Shown: one piece after another, positions 45,070 to 52,652 of the stretch | Position numbering within the stretch: the first letter of the stretch is position 1 | Layout of the letters: each line of letters begins with the position of its first letter | Origin: Streptomyces sp. NBC_01717 | Lineage (GTDB): Bacteria; Actinomycetota; Actinomycetes; Streptomycetales; Streptomycetaceae | DNA length: 64,000 nucleotides | Direction: 5' to 3' | Assembly (NCBI RefSeq): GCF_036248255.1 | Contig: NZ_CP109178.1 | Coordinates: 6,324,001 to 6,388,000, forward strand | Program-made: the position numbers and the translations under genes | Notes under the pieces: generated by a model | Told to the model about the DNA's origin: nothing | Database searches by the model: none | What the model saw: only the letters and a program-made list of their open reading frames with translations

Positions 45070-45840
45070 TTAGTTCGCGGTTCGAACCGTGATTTCCCCG
45101 TTGTCGCTGCGCGCCTTCACCACATGCGGACTGCTGTCGCTGCGCGGCACCCGCACCGAGATGTCTCCGTTCCTGGCGACGGCGGTCACCGCGTACGCCT
45201 GCGACCCCTTCGGCAGCTCGATGGTCACCCGCCCGTTGTCACTGACGGTGTCCACCCGATCCGGCACGGCCGTGAACCCGAGCCGGATCTCCCCGTTGTC
45301 CGCCTGCGCGGAGACGGACGTGCTGGAGATCCGCTCCGTGACGACGCCCCCGTTGTCGCTCTCCAACTTCAGCGGCGCACTGGAGTCACGCACGGTCACC
45401 TTCCCGTTGTCGGAGCGGAGCGTGAGAGGAGTGTCGAACCCGGAGGCGACGACCCTGCCGTTGTCACCGTCCACCGTCACCGCGACCCCACGCGGCACCT
45501 TCACCTGATGCAGGGCCTCGCAGTTGCTGACGACCGCCGTGCACTTCACCCGCAGCGTGAGCCTGCCGTCCCGCATCGTCCAACGCGCGTCGGGCCCGTT
45601 CCCGAGCACCACCCACCCGTCGACGCGACGCGTCACCTCGACCTTGTCCACATCCGCCGGTACGAGCTCCACGGCCGTATTGCCGGAGTCGATCGTCAGG
45701 GACTTCCCCCCGAACGCGAACGACTTGTGCTCGACCGGTGCGTCATCCACGTCCGCACTTCCGCAACCGGACAGCCCCAGGACGACGACTACGGCTCCGA
45801 CGGACGCGACGAGTGTGCGAGTGCGGGTATGGAGTGCCAC
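45070..45840 (-). CDS. DUF4097-type lipoprotein (beta-helix adhesin-like)
   Basis: A 256-residue lipoprotein: signal peptide with lipobox LSGCG (Cys near 26). The mature part is a repetitive beta-solenoid with regularly spaced SDNGKVTV / SDNGGVVT / ADNGEIRL / SDNGRVTI / RNGDISV / SDNGEITV turns, the hallmark of DUF4097. Such proteins sit on the outer face of the membrane; their role is not established. Start is a GTG. It lies 71 bp upstream of the coiled-coil gene. Confidence 0.85.
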   Translation of the reverse strand: MALHTRTRTLVASVGAVVVVLGLSGCGSADVDDAPVEHKSFAFGGKSLTIDSGNTAVELVPADVDKVEVTRRVDGWVVLGNGPDARWTMRDGRLTLRVKCTAVVSNCEALHQVKVPRGVAVTVDGDNGRVVASGFDTPLTLRSDNGKVTVRDSSAPLKLESDNGGVVTERISSTSVSAQADNGEIRLGFTAVPDRVDTVSDNGRVTIELPKGSQAYAVTAVARNGDISVRVPRSDSSPHVVKARSDNGEITVRTAN

Positions 45841-46040
45841 GGTGATCGATCCCCCGTCCAGGTCCGGGGGGCTTCTCCCACCGGTGTGGGACCACCGTAG
45901 GGAGCGCGGCAGCCCGGGGTGAATCCGGACGGCTACCGTATGCGGGGTGGGGATATCCCCCGAATCCCCTGCTCCTCGCCGGCCCGGTCAACCGTTTGTG
46001 AGCATGGGCCATGCGGCATGTACGCTGTTCCTTCATCCAC

Positions 46041-46112
46041 GGGTGCGTAGCTCAGGGGTAGAGCGCTGCTCTTACAAAGCAGATGTCGGCGGTTCGAAAC
46101 CGTCCGCGCCCA
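46041..46112 (+). tRNA. tRNA-Val (anticodon UAC)
   Basis: 72 nt cloverleaf. Acceptor arms are GGGTGCG and CGCGCCC with discriminator A; the anticodon stem CTGCT/AGCAG encloses CTTACAA, giving anticodon TAC; the T-arm is GGCGG-TTCGAAA-CCGTC. CCA is not encoded, as usual in Streptomyces. It marks the junction between core chromosome and prophage and is the likely attachment site. Confidence 0.96.
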
Positions 46113-46143
46113 CAGTAGGAAACCGCAGGTGAGAGCCTGAATA

Positions 46144-46173
46144 GGCCCTCCGGTCCACACGGACCGGAGGGCC
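46144..46173 (+). terminator. Intrinsic terminator after tRNA-Val
   Basis: Perfect 13-base arms GGCCCTCCGGTCC and GGACCGGAGGGCC around ACAC, followed by TTTT. Confidence 0.88.
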
Positions 46174-46376
46174 TTTTCCATGATCGAGGCCACATAGGGG
46201 CCACATCGCCCGGCGGCGAGCACTGCTGATCACTCGATAGAGGGACTGGAAACGTGGCCGGTACACCGTAGAGTGCGGCGCATGGGAGGGGCAGGTGTGT
46301 CTCCCCGCGCGCGCCTGACACGCGCCTCCCGAAATTCTGTGGTGTTCCGGCGGGGAGGCCGGGCCCACAGGAGCGA

Positions 46377-46405
46377 GGCCCCCACCGGGTTTGTCGGTGG
46401 GGGCC
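46377..46405. terminator. Hairpin terminator in the tRNA-proximal gap
   Basis: Arms GGCCCCCACCG (46377-46387) and CGGTGGGGGCC (46395-46405). It lies in the 46174-46741 stretch, where I see no convincing gene on either strand; it could end leftward transcription from the small-gene cluster. Confidence 0.65.
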
Positions 46406-46741
46406 TTCTGCTGTCCAACGTAGACCGCCCCGCACCCTGGTGGGTACGGGGCGGGACGCCTTGACCAAGTCGTGGCGTCTGTCGGCGCTTTTCGACGGAC
46501 ACGCGAACGTCGATGCACCGCTTGGTGGCCGCTTCGGAGCGCGTCCGGTGCGGCTGCTCGGGGATCGCAGGTGATGCATGTGCCCGAGGCATGGGCTCAC
46601 GATCGATTGGTGATCACGAATGCACAATGAGTATTGGACTAGTCCACGCGGAAGGGTTGGGCCCCGCACGCGTGGCCGAATTCATGATCGACAAGCCCGC
46701 CCGCACCCCGACCACCGCCGGCCTCGGGTACGGGCGGGAGA

Positions 46742-46900
46742 TCAGCTGCGCCACGCGGTGCCGGGATGGTTCCACGACGTGCGGGTGTGGGGGTCAAAGT
46801 GGTCCCCCTTGTGGTGGGGGTCCCGTCGGCAGCGTGCTGCCGTTTTGGGGTCCATGTCCCAGCAGACGTGGGTGATGACGTTGCTGGACTCGGTCTTCAT
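46742..46900 (-). CDS. Tiny Cys/His-rich protein (52 residues)
   Basis: A 52-codon frame from ATG 46900 to TGA at 46742. The product begins MKTESSNVITHVCWDMDPKT, continues with a C-x(5)-HH spacing in ARCRRDPHHKGDHF and ends with a SWNHPGTAW segment. This resembles small zinc-binding-type proteins common in Streptomyces mobile regions, as remembered patterns, not a search result. Its ATG overlaps the stop of the upstream gene as ATGA, which strongly supports that it is translated. Function unknown. Confidence 0.6.
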   Translation of the reverse strand: MKTESSNVITHVCWDMDPKTAARCRRDPHHKGDHFDPHTRTSWNHPGTAWRS

Positions 46901-47139
46901 GCCCGCCCCCGGTGCAGCGGGTCAGCAGGCCGATTCTCGGTCCGCTCCGTGCACGCCTCAGTGTCGGCGCAGGCGCGAGGGAACCACGAGTACGCGGCCC
47001 CGTCGGTCGGCCGGGCGCGCTGCTCGCCCATGTCGATGTCGTCGCCCACCGTGAGGGGGTGTCGGCACCAGACACAACGCCACCCGCGGCGCTGCTGCTC
47101 GGTGAGCTCGTTGGCTGGCGGTAGATCCCTCACGGTCAT
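46897..47139 (-). CDS. Small Cys-rich protein (80 residues)
   Basis: An 80-residue protein starting MTVRDLPPANELTEQQRRGW. A zinc-ribbon-like set follows: CVWCRHPLTVGDDIDMG with one CxxC knuckle, then CADTEACTERTE. The blend of RCVWC..PL and the later C..TEAC is typical of small actinobacterial proteins associated with XRE regulators. It lies 87 bp downstream of the XRE gene and overlaps the 52-residue gene. Function unknown. Confidence 0.7.
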   Translation of the reverse strand: MTVRDLPPANELTEQQRRGWRCVWCRHPLTVGDDIDMGEQRARPTDGAAYSWFPRACADTEACTERTENRPADPLHRGRA

Positions 47140-47198
47140 AGCGGTCCCCGGCTCGTCGCTGATCGGTGGGACGAGCGTGCCAGGGATTGATGGTCACA

Positions 47199-47220
47199 AC
47201 GCTCACAGTTTTGTGAGCGT
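47199..47220 (-). terminator. Short hairpin between XRE gene and the small genes
   Basis: Arms ACGCTCACA (47199-47207) and TGTGAGCGT (47212-47220) with a GTTT loop, 6 bp after the XRE stop. It may be a partial terminator or attenuator limiting the small downstream genes. Confidence 0.5.
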
Positions 47221-47226
47221 GCGGGC

Positions 47227-48408
47227 CTACAAACCGATCCAGGTGGCCATGGTGACGAGGGACTCCGACGTGCGGCGACTGGTGTGGAGCAGGCCGACGA
47301 CGGTCTCACGAGTACGCGGGTGATAGCGGGTCTGCTCGGGGGCCGTCCGTCGTGCTGCGACCAGGTGGCGCAACGAGGCGTCCGGGTGTCCGGTCTCCAT
47401 CTCGACGAGCGCACGGTCCACGAGATACCGGGACCGCCGTGAGGTCAGCGTTGCCGGCGGAAGCTTTACGGCGCGGGCCTGGCACAACGCGTCGTCGTAT
47501 CGGCGCATGGCAATGGCCGCGCCCATCTCGTGCAAGGTGACGTTCATCTGGCCGAACGACAGCCAGTGAACCTCACGAGCCTCACCACCGACGCGAGTGG
47601 CCAGCTCGCGAGCCGCGGCGATGTGCTGCTCCACAGCACTGCTGTTCCCTGCCCGCGCGGCCACGGCCGACGCGCCAAGGTGCAGTTGCCCCGCAACCGC
47701 CAGCCCCTCCCGTGACGTCTGGTCGGCAACCAGCCTCTGGCCTGCCTCCACCAGGCGCCGCCCGAGACCAGGCTCCGCCTCCGCATGCCCGAGCGCCCGG
47801 CGGTACTGACGGATCGCAGCGAGACACGGGTCAGACGCGCGATCAGCGGCCCACCCCATACGGTCGAGAGCGAGGAGTGCGAGGTCCGGAAACCCCAGCT
47901 TCGTCGCAATGTCGTGGGCGGTGCGGTACGTGGAGGCCAGGGCGCGCCATGCCTCTGTGGAAGGCGCTGTGTGGGCTGTGAGGGTCAGGTTCCCGATGAC
48001 GTCTGGGAGGGCGCGGGCGGCCCGGTGCAGGTGGGTTGCCCGGACCTCCTGACACAGGCGGTCAGCGTCGAGGACCAGCTTGGCTACGGGGCGCGTGGGT
48101 GTGAGGCCGCCCGGAGCGAGGTCGTACAGGGCAAGAGACTCACGGATGGGACGTACCAGGGGGGCGAGGCGCCCATGCTGCATGTCGGTCACGTGGGGCG
48201 GTCCAGTGAGGAGAGTGACGTCGATCCCGAGGGCGGCAGCCACGGCATCGGTGAACGCGGCGGAAGCGACCCGGGCCCCGCACTCCACCTGATTGAGCAG
48301 GCTGTAGGAGTAGGGGATCCGCTCCGCCAGTGCGCGCTGGCTCAGCTGAGCTAACCTCCGCTGCTCCTTGATGCGTTCGCCAGTGCCGCTGCTGCCGAGT
48401 GTGGGCAT
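47227..48408 (-). CDS. XRE-family regulator with helical repeat domain
   Basis: A 393-residue protein. The N-terminal helix-turn-helix is SGTGERIKEQRRLAQLSQRA...ERIPYSYSLLNQVECGAR (about 6-48). The remaining 330 residues form a TPR-like helical array, e.g. ATKLGFPDLALLALDRMGWA, REGLAVAGQLHLGASAVAAR and VDRALVEMETGHPDASLRHL, a common Streptomyces form. Such regulators often lie beside small partner genes. It is divergent from a flavoprotein, with an inverted repeat in the gap. It probably regulates that flavoprotein and the two tiny proteins; effector unknown. Confidence 0.88.
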   Translation of the reverse strand: MPTLGSSGTGERIKEQRRLAQLSQRALAERIPYSYSLLNQVECGARVASAAFTDAVAAALGIDVTLLTGPPHVTDMQHGRLAPLVRPIRESLALYDLAPGGLTPTRPVAKLVLDADRLCQEVRATHLHRAARALPDVIGNLTLTAHTAPSTEAWRALASTYRTAHDIATKLGFPDLALLALDRMGWAADRASDPCLAAIRQYRRALGHAEAEPGLGRRLVEAGQRLVADQTSREGLAVAGQLHLGASAVAARAGNSSAVEQHIAAARELATRVGGEAREVHWLSFGQMNVTLHEMGAAIAMRRYDDALCQARAVKLPPATLTSRRSRYLVDRALVEMETGHPDASLRHLVAARRTAPEQTRYHPRTRETVVGLLHTSRRTSESLVTMATWIGL

Positions 48409-48411
48409 ACT

Positions 48412-48448
48412 GGTACCTCGTTCCTGACTCGTCATCTGGAACGGTACC
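48412..48448. promoter_or_regulatory. Candidate XRE operator
   Basis: Inverted repeat GGTACCTCGTTCC (48412-48424) and GGAACGGTACC (48438-48448), starting 4 bases upstream of the XRE ATG. The arms match except for two extra bases in the left arm. Suits autoregulation and control of the divergent flavoprotein. Confidence 0.55.
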
Positions 48449-48474
48449 CGCGCGATCGTGCGCTGGACCTCAAT

Positions 48475-48503
48475 CGCCCCTGATCCAAACAGGATTGGGG
48501 GCG
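48475..48503 (+). promoter_or_regulatory. Leader hairpin before the flavoprotein gene
   Basis: CGCCCCTGATCC (48475-48486) can pair with GGATTGGGGGCG (48492-48503), ten of twelve positions by Watson-Crick pairing, around AAACA, 37 bp upstream of the ATG. May be a regulatory structure or a second protein-binding dyad. Confidence 0.4.
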
Positions 48504-48540
48504 GTTGCATGTTCGAACCCAGGCGCGATGGGATGGCGAC

Positions 48541-49068
48541 ATGACGACTCTCTACCTTCTCGGCTCCGCCGCACCGCCGGTCCTGGAGATCGCCTCGGTG
48601 ATCGAGGACGTCCAGTCCCGCGGCTACGATGTGTGCCTCGGTCTGACCCCGTCGGCCGCTCGCTGGCTGGATCCGCAACTGCCGCAGCTGGAGCAGCTGA
48701 CCGGGCACCCGGTGCGGTCCGAGTACAAAGCGCCGACAGCGTCGGACGTATGGCCCCCGGCGGACGTGGCACTGTTCGCGCCGGCCACGTTCAATAGCCT
48801 GAACTCGTGGGCTCTCGGGCTCACGTCGAGCTTCGTCGTGGGCTTTGCGGCCGAGGCGATCGGGAAGGGTATCCCGCTCGTCACGATGCCGTGCGTAAAC
48901 TCCGCCTACGCGCAGCATCGTGCGCTCGATCGAAGCGTTGCCGAGCTGCGAGGCATGGGGGTTACGGTGCTGTACGGCCCTGGTGGATTCGAGCCGAACC
49001 AGCCCGGTGAGCGTCGGCCCTACCCGTGGCACCTCGCGCTCGATGCCGTTGCCAGCTCTACGGCGTGA
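48541..49068 (+). CDS. Flavoprotein (HFCD / phosphopantothenoylcysteine decarboxylase-like)
   Basis: A 175-residue Rossmann-like protein. It begins MTTLYLLGSAAPPVLEIASV; the FMN-binding and active-site-like pieces are LTPSAARWLD (near 38-47), FAPATFNSLNSWALGLTSSF (near 79-98) and PLVTMPCVNSAYAQH (near 118-132). HFCD flavoproteins oxidatively decarboxylate peptidyl-cysteines or related thiols. The catalytic His of the classical enzymes is not evident at the usual position, so substrate and activity are open. The pairing with a divergent XRE gene is common in Streptomyces. Convergent with the first phage gene. Confidence 0.8.
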   Translation: MTTLYLLGSAAPPVLEIASVIEDVQSRGYDVCLGLTPSAARWLDPQLPQLEQLTGHPVRSEYKAPTASDVWPPADVALFAPATFNSLNSWALGLTSSFVVGFAAEAIGKGIPLVTMPCVNSAYAQHRALDRSVAELRGMGVTVLYGPGGFEPNQPGERRPYPWHLALDAVASSTA

Positions 49069-49079
49069 CCTGCGGCTGA

Positions 49080-49436
49080 TTAGGACCCGGTCCGCATGTG
49101 CTCACGCACCAGCTCGTGAATGTCCTCGGGCTCCGGGGGGATACCGGCGCGCTCCATGCGGTAGATCAGCCGGTCCACCGTCCAGGAGTAGGCGCGCTGC
49201 AATGCGCGCATGCCCTTCAGCTCGGAGCGGATCTCGCCGTTTTCCCGGTCGACCCTGTCGGCCGTCTCTTTGAGGATCGCGAGGTCCACCGTGCGCTGCG
49301 CGGGCTCGGCAGCCAGGCGCTGCGCCTCACGCTGGTCTGCCGCCGTACGTCGGGCAGCGCGCGCCGCGACGATCGCGCACACCACCGTGGCCAGTGCCGT
49401 GACCAGCGTCCCTACAAATACCGCCGCCCCACTCAT
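49080..49436 (-). CDS. Prophage small membrane protein
   Basis: A 118-residue protein with one N-terminal transmembrane helix (AAVFVGTLVTALATVVCAIV, residues 4-23) and a charged coiled-coil-like body (ILKETADRVDRENGEIRSEL). It is the last gene of the phage late operon, downstream of holin and endolysin; such position and topology suit an accessory lysis or membrane protein. Its ATG overlaps the stop of the preceding gene as ATGA. Confidence 0.65.
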   Translation of the reverse strand: MSGAAVFVGTLVTALATVVCAIVAARAARRTAADQREAQRLAAEPAQRTVDLAILKETADRVDRENGEIRSELKGMRALQRAYSWTVDRLIYRMERAGIPPEPEDIHELVREHMRTGS

Positions 49437-49861
49437 GCGTCACCGGTCTTTCTGCTGTGCGGTACGGAATGCTCCCGAGTCCTCGACGACTGGAGGACGG
49501 CGGCGGCGAGGGCCAGCCACAAGAGGCCAGCCCACAGACCGCGCGGGTAATCGCCGAGAGCACCCGCGACGAAATACGACATGGACCAGGTGAGTGGGGG
49601 CACCAGGGCCACGATGAAACCGGGCCAGTCCCACGGCGGGCGGGCGAGGGACACGGCGGCCGTGATGATGCCGGCGCCGAGCCATACCCATGCCCAGCAG
49701 TGGAGGGGGGCGAACTGGAGGAGCAGGCGGAACGGGCGCACATCGGGCAAGGGTGCGGCGACGACGCCGTACCCCCAGCAGATCCACGCCACGGACCAGA
49801 GGAGGAGCCATTGCCCGCGGCGGCCCAGACGTGCTCGGAGCCGCCGGGCCGCCGCGCACAT
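49433..49861 (-). CDS. Prophage integral membrane protein
   Basis: A 142-residue protein with about four hydrophobic helices (WLLLWSVAWICWGYGVV, HCWAWVWLGAGIITAAVSLA, WPGFIVALVPPLTWSMSYFV, LWAGLLWLALAAAVLQ). Located in the lysis segment; could be a second holin-like or anti-holin protein, but no specific motif proves it. Coupled by ATGA overlaps at both ends (49433-49436 and 49861-49863). Confidence 0.65.
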   Translation of the reverse strand: MCAAARRLRARLGRRGQWLLLWSVAWICWGYGVVAAPLPDVRPFRLLLQFAPLHCWAWVWLGAGIITAAVSLARPPWDWPGFIVALVPPLTWSMSYFVAGALGDYPRGLWAGLLWLALAAAVLQSSRTREHSVPHSRKTGDA

Positions 49862-50127
49862 CAGACGCTCGGCAGGGTCGAGGCGGAGTTCTTGCTACCG
49901 AACGCGCGGGCAAGCATGCCCTTGACGAGGGACCCGGCTGCCGCGATGCCACCCGCGGCTACGGACTCCCAGAACGACGCGTGGAACATGTCGGCGGGGC
50001 CGGCCGCGATGGCGACGCCAGCCGCGGCGACGACGAACGTTGCGGAGACGCGCTCGGCGAGGTCCCTCGCGTATGTCTTGCCGGTCTTGAGGACGGTCTC
50101 CGGGGTGGGGAGGACGTAGTTGGACAT
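49861..50127 (-). CDS. Holin-like protein
   Basis: An 88-residue protein. After a 30-residue hydrophilic start (MSNYVLPTPETVLKTGKTYA) it has two hydrophobic segments (ATFVVAAAGVAIAAGPADMF and SVAAGGIAAAGSLVKGMLA), the layout of small actinophage holins such as the r1t-like group. It starts just after the endolysin stop, which supports a lysis role: forming membrane lesions that let endolysin act. Confidence 0.75.
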   Translation of the reverse strand: MSNYVLPTPETVLKTGKTYARDLAERVSATFVVAAAGVAIAAGPADMFHASFWESVAAGGIAAAGSLVKGMLARAFGSKNSASTLPSV

Positions 50128-50129
50128 GG

Positions 50130-50951
50130 TCACTGCTCCTTGGTGTTGATGTTCACGTCGATGACGGCGGACTCGATGGCGGCCTCGACCGCGGTGACGA
50201 TGGTTGCGGTGTCGGCGCCCTTGCCGACCTGCCCGGCGAGGGCAGTGATCGCGGCGCTCATGGCGGCGACCCGCTTGTCCATGGACCGGACGCGGGCCTG
50301 CGTGTCCCGCAGGATGGATAGCGCCTGCCAGTTGGGATTGGTCTTGATGTCGGTCGCATCGGACGGCGCAGCGATGGCGTCGGTCTTCCACACCGCGTTG
50401 AAGATGTCCAGCTTGGTGAGGCCTGCCATGGGGTCGTCCTCCTCGGACTTGGGTCGCGGGGCGCCGTTCTGCACCCACGCGTACAGCGGGCCGCCGGGGC
50501 ACGCGGTGGCGTACCCGTCGCGGTGGCCCTTGATTTCGGCTCCGGCGCCGTGGGCGCGGAGTAGCTCGATGCCGTCTCGGATCGCGCCGAGCATGGCGTC
50601 AGTCGGCTCGGTGAGGCCGGATGATCCGACGAGGCCGACGATCGCGTAATGCGCCACGTTCAACGCCTGGTTGCCGTTCGCGCCGGTCCGCTTACCGAGG
50701 CCTCGACCCTCCAGCAGGTAGCCGTGGGGGCAGGCCGCGTAGTTGTATGCGACGTCGCTGTAGTTCTCGGTCCTGTTCGCGAGGTGGCTTGCCCTGATCG
50801 CCTTCCACTGGCTGATGCACGCCTGGTGGTCGGTGAGGAGCTTGGTGGATACCGGCGCCCCCTCGTAATGGACCTTGACGCCCTTGGCGGTGGCCTGCGT
50901 CGGGGCGGCCGAGGCGGGCCATCCGAGCTGCGCCCTCGTGACGAGTTTCAA
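50130..50951 (-). CDS. Endolysin, N-acetylmuramoyl-L-alanine amidase
   Basis: A 273-residue peptidoglycan hydrolase. The N-terminal amidase/PGRP domain (about 1-165) has zinc-ligand candidates in GVKVHYEG (His28), NVAHYAIVG (His near 100) and GHRDGYATACPG (His near 141 and Cys near 149). The C-terminus (about 175-273) is helical with no clear wall-binding repeat. It cleaves the amide between MurNAc and L-Ala at lysis. The neighbouring holin confirms the role. Confidence 0.9.
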   Translation of the reverse strand: MKLVTRAQLGWPASAAPTQATAKGVKVHYEGAPVSTKLLTDHQACISQWKAIRASHLANRTENYSDVAYNYAACPHGYLLEGRGLGKRTGANGNQALNVAHYAIVGLVGSSGLTEPTDAMLGAIRDGIELLRAHGAGAEIKGHRDGYATACPGGPLYAWVQNGAPRPKSEEDDPMAGLTKLDIFNAVWKTDAIAAPSDATDIKTNPNWQALSILRDTQARVRSMDKRVAAMSAAITALAGQVGKGADTATIVTAVEAAIESAVIDVNINTKEQ

Positions 50952-50963
50952 CGTGCTGTCCTT

Positions 50964-51446
50964 TCAGAGGAGACGTGCGTATCGAGGGGCGATGGCGACA
51001 GCGCCGCCCGTGCCGTACTTACCGCCGGTCGTGGCACCGGTCGTGCGGCGTACCTGGATCTGCAACTTGAGCCCGGTGAGGGTCCGGTACGGGGTGAGGT
51101 CGATGACCTGCGCTGCGAATTGGTAGCTGAAGGTGGCGGCGATGGTCCCGGACATGACGACGTCGGCGCCGTTGAGCAGCACCTGCCAGGCCCCGCCGGT
51201 GTTCGTCGCGCCGACGAAATCCCCGATGAACACGAGGCCCAGCGATAGCGACCCGGTGCGCGGGGAGAGGACGGTCTCCCACGTCGTGATGAACGCGGTG
51301 TCGTCCTCGTACGGCATCGCATGCAACGAGGTCGGATACACGGGGAGTTCGTCCCGCTCCCACCCGGTGCGGCGCAGCTGCGCCACCTGGTCCTCCAGCA
51401 CTGCGAGGCGCTCCAGGAAGCTGCGCGAGGTGACCTGTTGGGCCAT
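50964..51446 (-). CDS. Prophage tail-tip associated protein
   Basis: A 160-residue protein: a short N-terminal coiled coil (SFLERLAVLEDQVAQLRRTG) followed by a beta-rich domain ending TTGGKYGTGGAVAIAPRYA. This coiled coil plus small beta-sandwich is common for tail-fibre or baseplate trimers of actinophages. Located between tail proteins and endolysin. Specific role unknown. Confidence 0.65.
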   Translation of the reverse strand: MAQQVTSRSFLERLAVLEDQVAQLRRTGWERDELPVYPTSLHAMPYEDDTAFITTWETVLSPRTGSLSLGLVFIGDFVGATNTGGAWQVLLNGADVVMSGTIAATFSYQFAAQVIDLTPYRTLTGLKLQIQVRRTTGATTGGKYGTGGAVAIAPRYARLL

Positions 51447-51447
51447 G

Positions 51448-52650
51448 TCACACCCCCACACAGGTGAGGCGGACACGCTCCGGGCCAGCCGCCGCGGTGT
51501 TCTCAATGCCGATGATCCGCAGGACCCCGGATCGGCCGGCCGGGCAGATCGGCTCCGGGTCGATGATGAACAGGGCCTCGTCGCCGACGCTGTAGGACCC
51601 GAATGCGGGGTCGGTGTCGGCACTGACCTCGAATGTCGGCTGTACCTGCGCCTGCTCGCGGGCGGTGAGCTCGGAGTTCGCGAGGCCGGTGAGCTGCGCC
51701 TGATCGACGACTGCGTCATAGCTTGTGACGGCCTCCAGCAGGGGCCAGCCCGAGGCGAGCCGGTCCGTGTCCTGGACCACCGCCGACAGCTTTGCCTCGC
51801 CGGTTCCGGCGCCGAGGCTCGAGACCTCGGTTGCGGAGGCGGTGCCGTCCTCGGGCCAGTCGTACGACAGGATCGAGGCGCCCTGCCCGCCCTTGACGAA
51901 CACCAACCCGGACTCATCGGCGGTGCGACCGCGTCTCGGGTACCAGGTGCGGGCCCGGCGGTAGCGCTTCGGAGGGTTGTTGTTGGTGGTGGCGGTCCAC
52001 CCGACGTCGATGCCGAAATCGAACCCGTCGTCAGCCGCGGCGAGTTCGCTGATCGCCTTGTAGATCTCCGGCCGCTCGAACCCGTAGTACGTGGCCTGCC
52101 TGGTGATGCCGTGCGCGGGAGCCGTCAACGCATCCACGTTGATGCCGGGGTTCCCTCCCGGCTGCACGTGGGCGTACGTCATCAGCGACCACATGATGTA
52201 TTTCTGGTCGGCGTACAGCACCTGCCCGGCCGGGACCAGCGCCGGGTTAAGGACGGCACTGGAGTCTGTGCTGAGCGTGGTCTTGACGTACCGGTGTTGG
52301 TAGTAGGACATGAACTCGGCAGCCTGGATCTCCTTCGCGTACTTACCGCTCGGCTGCCGGGTCCAGATGATGCCCGCCCACACGATGACGCCGTCGCGGT
52401 CCACGTACAGGGCGGTGCGGCCCGGCTGTGATGCGGTCTCCGGGTCGAGCGGTGCCGTCTCGTCGGTGTACGGGATCGTTGCCCGTAGCGTGCCGATGCC
52501 GTTGAGCTCGGTGGAGTACGAGACATCGGCAAGCGGCAGCTCGGCGAGGACGGTGTCCGTCATGAGGTCGCAGAACAGGTACGTATACGTGTGATCCGGC
52601 GTCACCGGGGCCGAGGCCGCGAGCAGCGACGCGAACGCCATCTCCGTCAT
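51448..52650 (-). CDS. Prophage minor tail protein (Gp37-like)
   Basis: A 400-residue beta-rich protein. It opens with a strand region (YTYLFCDLMTDTVLAELPLA) and a ring-forming domain TELNGIGTLRATIPYTDE...GRTALYVDRDGVIVWAG, a pattern shared with tail-associated proteins resembling the Gp37 type from siphoviruses. Later blocks (GFDFGIDVGWTATT, TWYPRRGRTADESGLVF) fit a baseplate hub. Position after the distal tail genes supports this. No lysozyme motif is seen. Confidence 0.75.
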   Translation of the reverse strand: MTEMAFASLLAASAPVTPDHTYTYLFCDLMTDTVLAELPLADVSYSTELNGIGTLRATIPYTDETAPLDPETASQPGRTALYVDRDGVIVWAGIIWTRQPSGKYAKEIQAAEFMSYYQHRYVKTTLSTDSSAVLNPALVPAGQVLYADQKYIMWSLMTYAHVQPGGNPGINVDALTAPAHGITRQATYYGFERPEIYKAISELAAADDGFDFGIDVGWTATTNNNPPKRYRRARTWYPRRGRTADESGLVFVKGGQGASILSYDWPEDGTASATEVSSLGAGTGEAKLSAVVQDTDRLASGWPLLEAVTSYDAVVDQAQLTGLANSELTAREQAQVQPTFEVSADTDPAFGSYSVGDEALFIIDPEPICPAGRSGVLRIIGIENTAAAGPERVRLTCVGV

Positions 52651-52652
52651 CG

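Noticed and set aside
46052..46669. Minus-strand frames across tRNA-Val, one ending in FEPPTSAL
   Set aside because: This ending is a known artefact of translating a tRNA gene; the frames have no integrase motifs, so they are not evidence for an integrase end.
46113..46741. A protein gene in the stretch between tRNA and the small-gene cluster
   Set aside because: Both strands have short open frames, but none shows a recognisable motif, ribosome-binding site or coupling; two hairpin terminators occupy the region.
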